Assembly: GCF_000769405.2 (NCBI RefSeq)
Contig: NZ_CP053439.1
Span: 4,763,001-4,827,000, forward strand
From: Rhizobium brockwellii
Lineage (GTDB): Bacteria; Pseudomonadota; Alphaproteobacteria; Rhizobiales; Rhizobiaceae
DNA: 64,000 nt
Reading direction: 5' to 3'
In this document: one piece after another, positions 9,165 to 17,552 of the stretch
Layout: each line of letters opens with the position of its first letter
Numbering within the stretch: the stretch's first letter is position 1
Program-made: the position numbers and the translations under genes
The notes under the pieces: model-generated
The model's database searches: none
What the model was told of the DNA's origin: nothing
What the model saw: only the letters and a program-made list of their open reading frames with translations

Positions 9165-10265
9165 TCAGTCTCCGTCCGAAAAGGAAAAGCCGGCCGAAAG
9201 GCCGATCGCCGCGCCATATTCGTCGCTGATCCTGGTGATCAGGTCGCGGCTGTCGGCAAGCAGCGTATCGAGCTTGGCCTTCTCCGCATCGCTTGTGGCG
9301 ACATCGATGTCGGGATTGAGCTTCGGCACGCTGTCGAGCAGCGATTTGAAGTCCTCGTCGATCGAGGCGGCAATCGGCTGCTTGTCCGCTGGCAGAAGCT
9401 CGGCCATGCCGGCCTTCTGCCAGAGCGTGCGCAGGCCCTCCAGATTGGCGGCCATCGATTTCCAGGTATTTTTGGAGCGCCAGTAGATCGCCATGCGCGG
9501 CCGTGGCGCGGTGTCTTTGCCCTTGTAGAACTGCTCCAGCCGCTGGTCGCGGACATTCTCCGCACCATGGACCAGAATGCCGAGCAGCGCCGTCACCGCT
9601 TCCTTGTTGTCCATGAAATCATTGCTCTGCGGGCCTGGGTGTTTCCAGCTCGCCTGCACGCCATCCGGCTTTTCCCAGGCGGCGACGACTTCGCCGGCCT
9701 CACGCTGGATATTACCGGCGACCGCCTCGCCGTAAAGGCAGCGGAAACTGCCCTTCTGCCCGACGAGATCGTCGGAGCCATTGCCATAAAGGACGTATTC
9801 CAGCGCCGTCAGGCCTTGCAACGCAACACTCTTGCCGGCGATCGCATCAACAGTCGCATCCTTCGGGTCGGCCTTGGCGATCAGCGCCTGCACCTGCTTG
9901 AGGCCAACGCCCTTGCGGTCGGGATAAAACAGGATGTGCTCGAAGAGATTGTCCTGAATAACAGGTCCGGTCTGGACGATCTCGATGATCGACCAATAGC
10001 GGATCGTATCGTCGAAGGTGGACTTCGCCTTGTCGAGGGTCTGCTGCGTGCCGTCGGCGCAAAGATCCTTCATCGCCGTCGTCAGCCGGGCGGCCGATTG
10101 CTGCATGTTGCGATAGCCGGGACGGATCACCTCGTCGACGGCGCGCTGCATGACGGCGGGAACGGCATCCTCGTTCAACCCTGCCGGGGGAGTGGCCGTC
10201 TGGGCGGCCGCTGATGTCGCGAGGCCGATCAGAGTGAGGCAGAGCAGGGGGTGCCAAAGGCGCAT
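9165..10265 (-). CDS. Imelysin-family periplasmic protein (second, shorter copy)
   Basis: A 366-residue secreted protein with signal peptide MRLWHPLLCLTLIGLATSAAA and helical imelysin-like sequence (MQRAVDEVIRPGYRNMQQSA). Where the first imelysin of this operon has GYHAIE, this one has GLTALEYVLYG, so the histidine of the GxHxxE motif is replaced by threonine. That suggests a diverged partner rather than a metal-binding duplicate (inference). The ATG at 10265 shares one base with the TGA of the DUF1111 gene (TGATG), a coupled start. Imelysins are iron-regulated envelope proteins whose exact role is unsettled. Confidence 0.85.
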   Translation of the reverse strand: MRLWHPLLCLTLIGLATSAAAQTATPPAGLNEDAVPAVMQRAVDEVIRPGYRNMQQSAARLTTAMKDLCADGTQQTLDKAKSTFDDTIRYWSIIEIVQTGPVIQDNLFEHILFYPDRKGVGLKQVQALIAKADPKDATVDAIAGKSVALQGLTALEYVLYGNGSDDLVGQKGSFRCLYGEAVAGNIQREAGEVVAAWEKPDGVQASWKHPGPQSNDFMDNKEAVTALLGILVHGAENVRDQRLEQFYKGKDTAPRPRMAIYWRSKNTWKSMAANLEGLRTLWQKAGMAELLPADKQPIAASIDEDFKSLLDSVPKLNPDIDVATSDAEKAKLDTLLADSRDLITRISDEYGAAIGLSAGFSFSDGD

Positions 10266-11803
10266 CAAAGTGACTCCAGGAATGTAATCAGGGCCGCCCT
10301 GTCGTCTTTCGGCAGGGAGGAGAAAGCGTTGCGGGCCTTTTCAGCTTCGCCGCCATGCCAGAGGATCGCTTCGGTGAGATCACGCGCACGGCCGTCATGC
10401 AGGAAAAAGCTGTGTCCGCTGACAGTTCGGGTCAGTCCTATACCCCATAGCGGCGGCGTGCGCCATTCACGTCCGCTTGCAAGACCAACCTGCTGCCCGT
10501 CGGCGAGCCCGTCGCCCATGTCGTGCAGAAGAAAGTCGGAATAGGGCCAGATCAGCTGGAAGGACTGCGCCTTGTCCGGCGTATCCCTCCGGGTGACGAA
10601 TTTCGGCACATGGCAGGAAATGCAGCGGCTTTCGTAGAAGATCCGCTTGCCCTGCAGGGTCTCGGCGAAGCTCGCCTTGCGCCGTGCGGGAACGGCGAGA
10701 TTTTCGGAATAGAAGGTGACGAGGTCGAGAATGGGACCCGGCGCTTCTTCTGCGCCCAGGCGTTTCTGCACCCCGGTCGGCATAGCAAGGCATTTCTCTT
10801 CCGCCTTGGTGCAATCGCCCTGTGCGTCCGGGTGATCGGGCGTCGAGATGCCGATATCGTTGGCAAAGGCGTCGGCACTCTGGTCGCGCACCGTGGCGTT
10901 CTGTGCCTTCCAGCCGAATCGTCCAAGCGCGATATTGCCGCTGCGATGGTCGCGCACGATTGCCGCCTTGCCGGAGATGCCGTCGCCGTCGGCATCATCA
11001 GGATCGGCGTGGGCCAGGATATCGGCCTCGGGAATGGCCTCGATCAGTCCGAGGCCGATCATCGCCGAGGCGACACGCGGCGAAATCGTCGTCGCGGGGT
11101 CGAGTGGTCCATAGCCAAGGTTCGTCACCGCATAACTCGGCCGGCGCAGCGATACTGTCTCGCCGTCGCCGAGCGTCACCCTCTCTTCGTGGTAGCTGAT
11201 CGCCATCTTTCCTTCGGCAGCAAGGCCGGGAACGGCGAGGTCCTGCAGCTGATGGCCGTAGACCGGATCGGGAAAATTGACGACATCGGCCCTCGCGACC
11301 GCCGTTTCTTCCTCCGGCGTCGTGGCGGCGCGGGAAAGCCGCAGGAACATCGAGGTGGCGCTTGGCCCCCCTTCCGGCGGTTTGCCGCGGCCGTCATTGA
11401 CATGGCAGCTCATGCAGGAGCGGGCGTTGAACAGCGGCCCGAGACCATCGGAAGCCTGCGTCGAGGAAGGAGCGGACACCCAGAGCTTGCGGAAGAGCGC
11501 GTTGCCGAGCTTGAAATTCTGCTCTTCCTCGAAGGGGATGTTGGCCGAAATATGCGAGAAGCTGTCCTCGGTGACAGGGTCGATCGAGGTCGTAGCCCCT
11601 GCCTGCATGGCTTCGTATTGTTCGGCCTTGGAAAAATCCGCTGTCGGCCTCGTTACATCGGCGACACGTTTCAGATCGGCCTCGGAGAGGTCGGTGCGTT
11701 TCCGCGGCAGATCGAAACCGGCGGCGATGCTGACGGAAAAACCGGCAATCGTGGCGCAGAGCGCTGCGCTGGCGAGAAATCGGCGGGCCGGGGCATGCGA
11801 CAT
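10265..11803 (-). CDS. Di-haem cytochrome-c peroxidase-like protein (DUF1111)
   Basis: A 512-residue exported protein with two c-type haem attachment motifs, CMSCH at residues 130-134 and CISCH at 393-397, and an N-terminal hydrophobic signal (ASAALCATIAGFSVSIAAGF). DUF1111 proteins are classed as di-haem oxidoreductases related to MauG/CcpA and are repeatedly found beside imelysins. Periplasmic electron transfer to or from iron is a plausible role for the cluster, but the substrate is unknown. DPDDADGDGISGKAA near 267-280 looks like a calcium-binding loop. It is the second gene of the operon, 47 bp after the first imelysin, with a hairpin in between. Confidence 0.9.
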   Translation of the reverse strand: MSHAPARRFLASAALCATIAGFSVSIAAGFDLPRKRTDLSEADLKRVADVTRPTADFSKAEQYEAMQAGATTSIDPVTEDSFSHISANIPFEEEQNFKLGNALFRKLWVSAPSSTQASDGLGPLFNARSCMSCHVNDGRGKPPEGGPSATSMFLRLSRAATTPEEETAVARADVVNFPDPVYGHQLQDLAVPGLAAEGKMAISYHEERVTLGDGETVSLRRPSYAVTNLGYGPLDPATTISPRVASAMIGLGLIEAIPEADILAHADPDDADGDGISGKAAIVRDHRSGNIALGRFGWKAQNATVRDQSADAFANDIGISTPDHPDAQGDCTKAEEKCLAMPTGVQKRLGAEEAPGPILDLVTFYSENLAVPARRKASFAETLQGKRIFYESRCISCHVPKFVTRRDTPDKAQSFQLIWPYSDFLLHDMGDGLADGQQVGLASGREWRTPPLWGIGLTRTVSGHSFFLHDGRARDLTEAILWHGGEAEKARNAFSSLPKDDRAALITFLESL

Positions 11804-11813
11804 TTCAGGGTCC

Positions 11814-11840
11814 GGGCCGCTCCGGCTTTCGAAGCGGCCC
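11814..11840 (-). other. Intercistronic stem-loop in imelysin operon
   Basis: GGGCCGCT (11814-11821) pairs with AGCGGCCC (11833-11840) around an 11-base loop, between the stop of the first imelysin and the start of the DUF1111 gene. Read in the operon direction there is no T-tract after the stem, so it is more likely an mRNA-stabilising or attenuating element than a full terminator. On the opposite strand the stem is followed by CTTTTTG. Confidence 0.5.
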
Positions 11841-11850
11841 GCCTTTTTGC

Positions 11851-13125
11851 TTATTTGAAGACGGCGTTAGGATTATCCAAGCTGTCGGAACCTTCAAGCT
11901 GAACCGTGCCGAGATCGAGTGCGGCAATAACGCGCTGCACCGATTTCGTTTGGTCGATCAGCCCATCGATGGCGGCCTGAACGACGGCGTTGCCTTCCTT
12001 GTTGCCTTCGCCGATCATCTGATCGTACTTTTCGACGGTCTCGCCGCGCGTTGCCATGGCATTCATCGCATCGAGCGTCTTGTTGAGCTTGCCTTCCACT
12101 TCGGCATCGAGCGCCTTGTCCTTGGCGGCCACGAGATCATGCAGCGACGGGCCGCTGAGCTTGGTGCCGTCGACGCGGGTATAGTTGCCGGTATAGGCGG
12201 CGGCGATGCCGATCGCGTCGTTGAGATGCGAGTTGTAGGTATTGTCCGAGAAGCAATCATGCTCTTCTTCCGGATCGTGCAGCAACAGGCCGAGCTTCAT
12301 GCGCTCGCCGGCGAGCTCGCCGTAGGAAAGCGAACCCATGCCCGTCAGGATCGCGACGAGGCCGGCCTTCGGATCGGCTTCGACGTTCTTCGTCGCAGCG
12401 CCGTCCGGCGTCCAGTTGTCGGTCATTTCCTGCAGGTCGGAAACCAGCAGGAAGGAGGCGGACTTCAGATATTCGGCGCGGCGGTCGCAATTGCCGTGCG
12501 TGCAGTTCTTGAGGTCGTAATCGGTTGCCGGACGATCGCCGGCGCCGGGACCCGTGCCGTTCAGATCCTGACCCCAGAGCAGGAATTCGATGGCGTGATA
12601 GCCGGTCGCGACATTGGCTTCGATGCCGCCGGCCTCAGCCAGCGTGCCGGAGAGGAATTCCGGCGTCAGCTTGGAGGCGTCGACATCCTTGCCGTCGATC
12701 TTGATCGTCTTGTTGGCGATGACATTTGCCACATAGAGAGAATTTTCGTCGCTCTCGGTGCCGTAGGAAGCATCGACATAGTCGATCAGGCCTTCATCGA
12801 GCGGCCACGCATTGACCTTGCCTTCCCAGTCGTCGACGATCGGATTGCCGAAGCGATAGACTTCCGTCTGCTGGTAGGGGACGCGCGCCTTGATCCAGGC
12901 CTCCCTGGCGGCCTTGAGCGTCGCGTCGGTCGGCGCCTTCAGGAAGGCGTCGATCGCGGCGTCGAGCGCCTTGGCCGTCGTCAGCGAGTCTTCGTATTTT
13001 GCATGCGCCACGTCGGCATAGTGTTTCACCACGCTAGCAGCATCGGTCGCGGCATGCGCAGGAAGGGCGAGCAGGGCGGCGGGGGCAATCGCCAGCACGG
13101 CTGCGCGGAATGTGTTGAGCTTCAT
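11851..13125 (-). CDS. Imelysin-family iron-regulated periplasmic protein
   Basis: A 424-residue protein with a clear signal peptide (MKLNTFRAAVLAIAPAALLA, cleavage near AHA-AT) and the imelysin signature GYHAIEFLLWGQD at residues 175-187, containing GxHxxE (His177, Glu180). It is similar in size and content to the IrpA-type iron-regulated proteins. It is first in the operon imelysin, DUF1111, imelysin-like, DUF1513. The start at 13125 follows AGGAGAGGATC; the frame extends 24 residues further upstream without support. An Irr-box-like palindrome lies about 80 bp upstream, consistent with iron control. Confidence 0.9.
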   Translation of the reverse strand: MKLNTFRAAVLAIAPAALLALPAHAATDAASVVKHYADVAHAKYEDSLTTAKALDAAIDAFLKAPTDATLKAAREAWIKARVPYQQTEVYRFGNPIVDDWEGKVNAWPLDEGLIDYVDASYGTESDENSLYVANVIANKTIKIDGKDVDASKLTPEFLSGTLAEAGGIEANVATGYHAIEFLLWGQDLNGTGPGAGDRPATDYDLKNCTHGNCDRRAEYLKSASFLLVSDLQEMTDNWTPDGAATKNVEADPKAGLVAILTGMGSLSYGELAGERMKLGLLLHDPEEEHDCFSDNTYNSHLNDAIGIAAAYTGNYTRVDGTKLSGPSLHDLVAAKDKALDAEVEGKLNKTLDAMNAMATRGETVEKYDQMIGEGNKEGNAVVQAAIDGLIDQTKSVQRVIAALDLGTVQLEGSDSLDNPNAVFK

Positions 13126-13206
13126 GATCCTCTCCTGTGACGGGATTTTCCGTCTAATCGGGCTCCGTCTCTTCGCGCAAAAGCAAACTGGTGTCAAACA
13201 CTCTAG

Positions 13207-13223
13207 TTTGGAATGATTTTAAG
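13207..13223. promoter_or_regulatory. Candidate ICE/Irr-type iron-responsive box
   Basis: TTTGGAATGATTTTAAG is an imperfect match to the inverted-repeat ICE motif bound by the rhizobial haem-sensing regulator Irr (TTTAGAA-N3-TTCTAAA as I recall it). The left arm matches 6 of 7 and the right arm 5 of 7 bases. It lies about 82-98 bp before the imelysin start codon, where a promoter should be. The match is imperfect and judged by eye. Confidence 0.4.
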
Positions 13224-13307
13224 AATGGACAGGCGTGGCTAACCGGTCATTTTTGAACGGCATTTGCTTGAAAAACCGGCAGTTGCGGAGGCCTCCGCTA
13301 AGTCGCG

Positions 13308-14597
13308 TCAGCCCTTCCGCTGCATGCGGCAGAAGAAGAAGCCGTCTGTATCGGTGGAGGCGGGGGTCAGAGTCACCGACAGGCCGTCGGAAGAGTGCGG
13401 ACGCGGGGCGTGCTTTCCAAAGAGCTGATCCCAGGCAGGCAGGGCACTGACGATCTGAAAGCCGGGATTGTCAGCCGTGAAGCGGCGCGCCTGTTCCTCG
13501 TTCTCCTGGGGCAGGACCGAGCAGGTCACATAGATCAGATCGCCGCCTGGCTTGACGAAGCCGCTCGCCTGCGCCAGCGCGTCCTGCTGCTGGGCGGTGC
13601 GTTCGTCGAGGTTCTTCGCCGTCAGCCGCCATTTCGTATCGGGGCGCCGCCGCCATGTGCCGGTGCCGGTGCAGGGCGCGTCGACCAGCACCTTGTCGCA
13701 GCGTCCGGCAAGGCCGGAGAGCTGTCTGGCGTCGTCATGCACCTGGACATTGCGCGTGCCCGCCCGCTTCAGCCGCTCGATAATCGGCGCCAGCCGCTTG
13801 CGATCGGCGTCATAGGCGTGAACCTGTCCCTTATTCTGCATGGCCGCCGCCATGGCGAGCGTCTTGCCGCCGCCGCCGGCGCAATAGTCGAGAACCTGTT
13901 CGCCATCATGGGCGAGCACCAGGTCGGCGACGATCTGCGATCCCTCGTCCTGAACTTCGAACCAGCCTTTTTGGAACGAAAGCTCGGCTGTCACGTTGGG
14001 AAGACGCGAGGCGCCTTCGCCGGCGGCAATCCGGATACCGTGGCGGGCGATCTTCGCAGCATGCGCGTTGGCTCTTTCGAGCGCCTTGACGACCTTGTCG
14101 CGGGAGGCTTTGAGCAGGTTGGCGCGCAGATCGAGCGTCGGTCGGGCGGCAAGTGCCTGTGCCTCGGCAAGCCATCCGGCGCCGAAGGCCTGTTCGAAGG
14201 AGGGTTGGACCCATTCGGGAATATCGCCGCGGATATGCGGTGGCGCATCGTCGAGCGAGCGGGTTTGAAAGGCCGCAACAGCGTCGGCCGAAAGCGGTGC
14301 CGGCGCGAACTTGTCATCCGCCAGCTCAGTGGCAAGGCTGTCTGATGTGAAACCCCATTGGCGGAACATGACGGCATGGGCAATGGCAGCAGGACTGTCG
14401 TCATCCATCAGCCAGGCATGGGAAAGCCGCATGCGCAGTGCGTCATAGACGATGTTGCCGATCGCAGCACGATCGCCCGAGCCGGCGAAGCGGTGCGCAA
14501 GGCCCCAGTCCTTCAGCGCGTCGGCGACAGGCCGCTTGCGGGCATCGATGTCCGCGAGCACAGAAATCGCCCCTTCGAGGCGGCCGCCCAGACGCAT
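13308..14597 (-). CDS. RsmB/NOP-family class I SAM-dependent RNA methyltransferase
   Basis: A 429-residue methyltransferase. The SAM-binding motif I is VLDYCAGGGGKTLAMAAAM near residues 235-253. The two cysteines typical of RNA m5C methyltransferases are present in VDAPCTGTGTWRRRPD (motif IV) and YVTCSVLPQENEEQ (motif VI, catalytic Cys). The N-terminal part is a NusB-like RNA-binding region. It most likely makes 5-methylcytosine in 16S rRNA, as RsmB does at C967 in E. coli; the exact target in rhizobia is not shown by sequence. It is a single gene on the minus strand. Confidence 0.9.
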   Translation of the reverse strand: MRLGGRLEGAISVLADIDARKRPVADALKDWGLAHRFAGSGDRAAIGNIVYDALRMRLSHAWLMDDDSPAAIAHAVMFRQWGFTSDSLATELADDKFAPAPLSADAVAAFQTRSLDDAPPHIRGDIPEWVQPSFEQAFGAGWLAEAQALAARPTLDLRANLLKASRDKVVKALERANAHAAKIARHGIRIAAGEGASRLPNVTAELSFQKGWFEVQDEGSQIVADLVLAHDGEQVLDYCAGGGGKTLAMAAAMQNKGQVHAYDADRKRLAPIIERLKRAGTRNVQVHDDARQLSGLAGRCDKVLVDAPCTGTGTWRRRPDTKWRLTAKNLDERTAQQQDALAQASGFVKPGGDLIYVTCSVLPQENEEQARRFTADNPGFQIVSALPAWDQLFGKHAPRPHSSDGLSVTLTPASTDTDGFFFCRMQRKG

Positions 14598-14711
14598 TCA
14601 CATGTCTCCTATTGCCGTGGCGTGTGAACGATCAGCGCAAACGCGAGTGTTACGCAGTCGTTTGTTCACAAGTCTCAACCGGGTGGTAACCGCGATTGAC
14701 GGCAAGAGCAA

Positions 14712-14727
14712 GCGCCGCTTCCGGCGC
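14712..14727 (-). terminator. Possible terminator of the rlpA-like gene
   Basis: GCGCCG (14712-14717) and CGGCGC (14722-14727) form a 6-bp GC stem with a 4-base loop just past the rlpA-like stop codon. On the minus strand the stem is followed by TTGCTCTT, a weak T-rich tail. It is short, so confidence is modest. Confidence 0.4.
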
Positions 14728-14741
14728 AGTCAGTGATGGCC

Positions 14742-15134
14742 TCAGCTGACGACCTGGTAGCAGACCTTCGCAGTGCCGGAGCTTACCATGCCGATATTCT
14801 GCGCGGCGGCGCGCGACAGGTCGATCACGCGACCACGGATGAACGGACCACGATCGTTGATACGAACGACGACGGTGCGGCCATTGTTGCGGTTGGTGAC
14901 CTTCACCTTGGTGCCGAAAGCAAGCGAACGATGTGCGGCAGTCAAGATGGCAGGGTTCATACGTTCCCCGGAAGCAGTTTTGGAGCGAAGTGCGTACCAT
15001 GAAGCACCGCCACAACCATTGCCAGCAAAACCCTCCGCCGGAAGCATGGAAGAACAGGCTGCAATAGTTACAGCGGCGATAATAGAACGACGTATGTTCT
15101 TCAAAACAGAGTATCCCTCAACTATTGAACTCAC
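14742..15134 (-). CDS. RlpA-like double-psi beta-barrel septal ring lipoprotein/lytic transglycosylase
   Basis: A 130-residue exported protein. The domain [40 protein letters not shown], then [11 protein letters not shown] and [13 protein letters not shown], is a complete RlpA/DPBB domain. RlpA cleaves denuded peptidoglycan glycans at the septum. There is no SPOR domain, so this is a short single-domain family member with a signal peptide ([16 protein letters not shown]). The first codon of the longest frame is GTG at 15134 with a poor ribosome site. A TTG at 15104 sits 9 bases after GAGGGA and may be the true start. Confidence 0.85.
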   Translation of the reverse strand: MSSIVEGYSVLKNIRRSIIAAVTIAACSSMLPAEGFAGNGCGGASWYALRSKTASGERMNPAILTAAHRSLAFGTKVKVTNRNNGRTVVVRINDRGPFIRGRVIDLSRAAAQNIGMVSSGTAKVCYQVVS

Positions 15135-15367
15135 GCCCTTGCAGGCGGCGGGGCTTAAATCTGTGAAAAAGTGGCGAAAAAGTGCCGCTGCTGTTCACGG
15201 AATATTACAATCGGTAACATTCGTGAGTGTGATGTCGGGATTCCAGGAATGTGCGCGACGCCGAAGCGTGGAAAAAACCTAATAAAATCAGTTAAAATCC
15301 GAACGAATTTTCCGAAGGGATAGTTAACGCCATGGCGTTCACGAAAATCGCGAAAATATTTTTCCGA

Positions 15368-15432
15368 TTTCGCCATATTTACTGCCACATTTGGGCAAAT
15401 TCAAAGGCCGTTAACCATAAGATATGGCGAAA
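15368..15432. repeat. 11-bp perfect inverted repeat
   Basis: TTTCGCCATAT (15368-15378) and ATATGGCGAAA (15422-15432) are exact inverted copies separated by 43 bases, in the non-coding region upstream of the rlpA-like gene. They could form a long-loop hairpin in RNA or be paired protein-binding sites. Confidence 0.6.
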
Positions 15433-15440
15433 ATTGTCCG

Positions 15441-15479
15441 CCCAAAGCGGGAAAGTAGGAATTTCCTACTCATTTTGGG
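15441..15479. repeat. Nested dyad (possible structured RNA or operator)
   Basis: Outer arms CCCAAA (15441-15446) and TTTGGG (15474-15479) enclose inner arms GTAGGAA (15455-15461) and TTCCTAC (15463-15469), which are separated by one base. No T-tract follows, so a simple terminator is unlikely. Confidence 0.55.
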
Positions 15480-15510
15480 TGAGCGTATCCGTCGCAAACA
15501 GGACTGAGTT

Positions 15511-16383
15511 CTACTCCCCACGCCAGCGTCCATCCCGCCATAATTGCGCAAGCGACATGGGATAGTTCGGGAAGGAGAATTCGAAGCCGGCGGCCTTCAG
15601 TTTCGCGTTCGAAACCCGTTTGTTCTCGCCGTAGAAAGTGCGCGCCATCGGCGTCAGTTCGGCGGTCTCGAACGCCTGCTCCGGCGGCGGTTCGACGCCC
15701 ATCAGGCGGGCTGCCTCGACGATCACATCCTGCGGCGGGCCGGGCCGGTCGTCGGTGACATTATAGATGCCGCCGAGGCTGTGCTCCGACAGAAAGCGTG
15801 TCGCAGCACCAATATCCTCGACGCGGATGCGGTTGAACACCTGGTCATTCTTGATCAGCCGTCGCGCCGTGCCCTTGTCCAGATTGCAGAAGGCGTTGCG
15901 GCCCGGCCCATAGATGCCGGAAAGGCGAAGCACCGCCGCCGGCGCGTCGCGCTCCCGGCCCATCGCCAGCCAACCCTCTTCCGCCTCGAGCCGCTCCGTC
16001 GATCGCCCGGAAACCGGCAGGCACGGCGTTTCCTCGCTCACCCAGGCGCCCTGGTGATCGCCATAGACGCCGACGGTGGAGAGATAACCGATCCACTCGA
16101 GCTTCGGCAGCAGGCATGCGCCGTCTTTATCAAGTAGCCGCAGCAGCGGGTCGGCTTTTCCAGGGGCAATCGACTGGACCAGATGGGTGACGCCTTCCAA
16201 AGCCTGGCGAAGCCCCTCTTCCAAGCTCTCGCCGTCGAAAAGGAATGCTTCAATGCCGTTCCGGCGGAGCGCTTCGACTTTGTCTGGCGAACGCGTGGTG
16301 CCGGAAACCCGCACGCCGTCGCCGGCAAAGGCCTTGGCGATTGCTGTGCCGGAATAACCGCAGCCAAAGATCATCACATGCAT
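15511..16383 (-). CDS. NAD(P)-binding SDR/epimerase-family protein (YeeZ-like)
   Basis: A 290-residue extended-SDR-like protein with the N-terminal Rossmann motif MIFGCGYSGTAIAKAF (GxGxxG form), then GTTRSPDK, IGYLSTVGVYGDH and LRLSGIYGPGRNAF. The usual YxxxK catalytic pair is not evident, as in YeeZ-type atypical SDRs, so it may be a non-classical oxidoreductase or a binding protein. The start at 16383 shares one base with the queG stop codon (TGATG), so it is translationally coupled to queG; the upstream in-frame start would lie inside queG. Confidence 0.8.
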   Translation of the reverse strand: MHVMIFGCGYSGTAIAKAFAGDGVRVSGTTRSPDKVEALRRNGIEAFLFDGESLEEGLRQALEGVTHLVQSIAPGKADPLLRLLDKDGACLLPKLEWIGYLSTVGVYGDHQGAWVSEETPCLPVSGRSTERLEAEEGWLAMGRERDAPAAVLRLSGIYGPGRNAFCNLDKGTARRLIKNDQVFNRIRVEDIGAATRFLSEHSLGGIYNVTDDRPGPPQDVIVEAARLMGVEPPPEQAFETAELTPMARTFYGENKRVSNAKLKAAGFEFSFPNYPMSLAQLWRDGRWRGE

Positions 16384-17540
16384 CAACCCACTCCCGCCAA
16401 TCGCCATTCGTTCAGGACGTCGTCATCTCTCTCATTCGCCCTTTGTGCGGCAAAGGCCGCAAATTCGCCAGCCTCCATCAGCCGGGAAAGCGCCCAGACC
16501 GCCATGCCGCGCACCACGGGCGAGGGATCGACCGAAAGCGCGCGACATTGCCCGATGAGCGCCGTCTCGCCGGAATTGCCGGCGGCGATCAGCACATTGC
16601 GGACGAAGCGGTCGCGGCCGATCCGCTTCACCGGCGAGCCGCTGAAGAAGCCACGGAAGGCGACATCGTCGAGTGTCAGCAGAAAGGCGATCGACGGCTC
16701 CTTCAGATCTTCCCGCGCCTGCAGCTTCATCTCGGAGGCGGAGCTTGCGAACTTGTTCCAGGGACAGGCGGCAAGACAGTCGTCGCAGCCATAGATTCGA
16801 TTGCCGATCAGCACGCGCAAATCGGCGTCGATCGGTCCCTTGTGCTCAATGGTGAGGTAGGAGATGCAGCGCCGCGCGTCGATCTGGTAAGGCGCCGGAA
16901 AGGCAGCCGTCGGACAGATGTCGAGACAGGCGCGGCAGGAGCCGCAATGATCGGTTTCTGGCGCGTCGACGGCAAGATCGGCGGTGGTGAACATCGTGCC
17001 GAGGAACAGCCAGGAGCCATGAACGCGGCTGACGAGATTGGTGTGTTTGCCTTGCCAGCCAAGCCCGGCTGCCTCTGCCAGTGGTTTCTCCATGACAGGC
17101 GCCGTATCGACGAAGACCTTCACATCGGCGCCTGCCCGCGCCGCAAAGCGCGTGGCGATTTCCTTCAGCCGGCCCTTGATGACGTCGTGATAGTCGCGGT
17201 TGCGGGCATAGACCGATATCGCTGCCTTGTCCGGCTTGTCGAGGATAGCGCGGGGATCTTCTTCCGGGGCGTAATTCAGGCCGAAGACGACGACGGAGCG
17301 CACCTCGCTCCAGAGTGTGCGGGGATCGCCGCGCCGGTCGCGCGTCTCCGCCATCCAGTCCATCGTCCCGTGGCGCCCGGCATCGATGAACTGGCCGAGA
17401 CGCTCTTTGGCTTGCGGGATCGCGTCCGGGCGGGTGATGCGGCAGAGATCGAAGCCCTTGGCGGCAGATTCCGCCCGGACGAACTCGGTCAAATTGTCGC
17501 GGCGGCGGCGCTCTTTGTCGTCATTGTCAGGTTCGGGCAT
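16383..17540 (-). CDS. queG: Epoxyqueuosine reductase QueG
   Basis: A 385-residue cobalamin- and iron-sulfur-dependent enzyme that reduces epoxyqueuosine to queuosine in tRNA, the last step of queuosine synthesis. Two 4Fe-4S cluster motifs are seen: [16 protein letters not shown] and, further on, [14 protein letters not shown]. The N-terminal region ([35 protein letters not shown]) matches the QueG cobalamin-binding half, and a HEAT-like tail ([13 protein letters not shown]) follows. The length is typical. It overlaps the SDR gene downstream and lies 12 bp after the GST gene. Confidence 0.96.
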   Translation of the reverse strand: MPEPDNDDKERRRRDNLTEFVRAESAAKGFDLCRITRPDAIPQAKERLGQFIDAGRHGTMDWMAETRDRRGDPRTLWSEVRSVVVFGLNYAPEEDPRAILDKPDKAAISVYARNRDYHDVIKGRLKEIATRFAARAGADVKVFVDTAPVMEKPLAEAAGLGWQGKHTNLVSRVHGSWLFLGTMFTTADLAVDAPETDHCGSCRACLDICPTAAFPAPYQIDARRCISYLTIEHKGPIDADLRVLIGNRIYGCDDCLAACPWNKFASSASEMKLQAREDLKEPSIAFLLTLDDVAFRGFFSGSPVKRIGRDRFVRNVLIAAGNSGETALIGQCRALSVDPSPVVRGMAVWALSRLMEAGEFAAFAAQRANERDDDVLNEWRLAGVG

Positions 17541-17552
17541 GAAGAGCCCTCG

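Larger units (their letters stand above)
15135..15510. other. AT-rich intergenic region upstream of rlpA-like gene
   Basis: This 376-base gap is clearly more AT-rich than its surroundings and holds no convincing gene; a 77-codon minus-strand frame has no ribosome site or known pattern. It does hold two inverted repeats (listed separately) and a TTAACCAT sequence at 15411-15418 that resembles a CtrA half-site. It probably contains the rlpA promoter and could encode a small RNA. Confidence 0.5.

Noticed and set aside
8096..9229. 377-codon plus-strand frame over the DUF1513 gene
   Set aside because: Antisense shadow of a Tat-exported protein with a well-supported start; no family pattern.
10523..11902. 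459-codon plus-strand frame over the DUF1111 gene
   Set aside because: Antisense to a protein with two CxxCH motifs; translation is arginine-rich and without domains.
13185..13210. CAAACT...AGTTTG inverted repeat before the imelysin gene
   Set aside because: Only 6 bp with a 14-base gap; could be chance, and overlaps the more plausible Irr-like site.
15155..15388. 77-codon minus-strand ORF upstream of rlpA
   Set aside because: No ribosome site, no family pattern, AT-rich promoter-like DNA; treated as non-coding.
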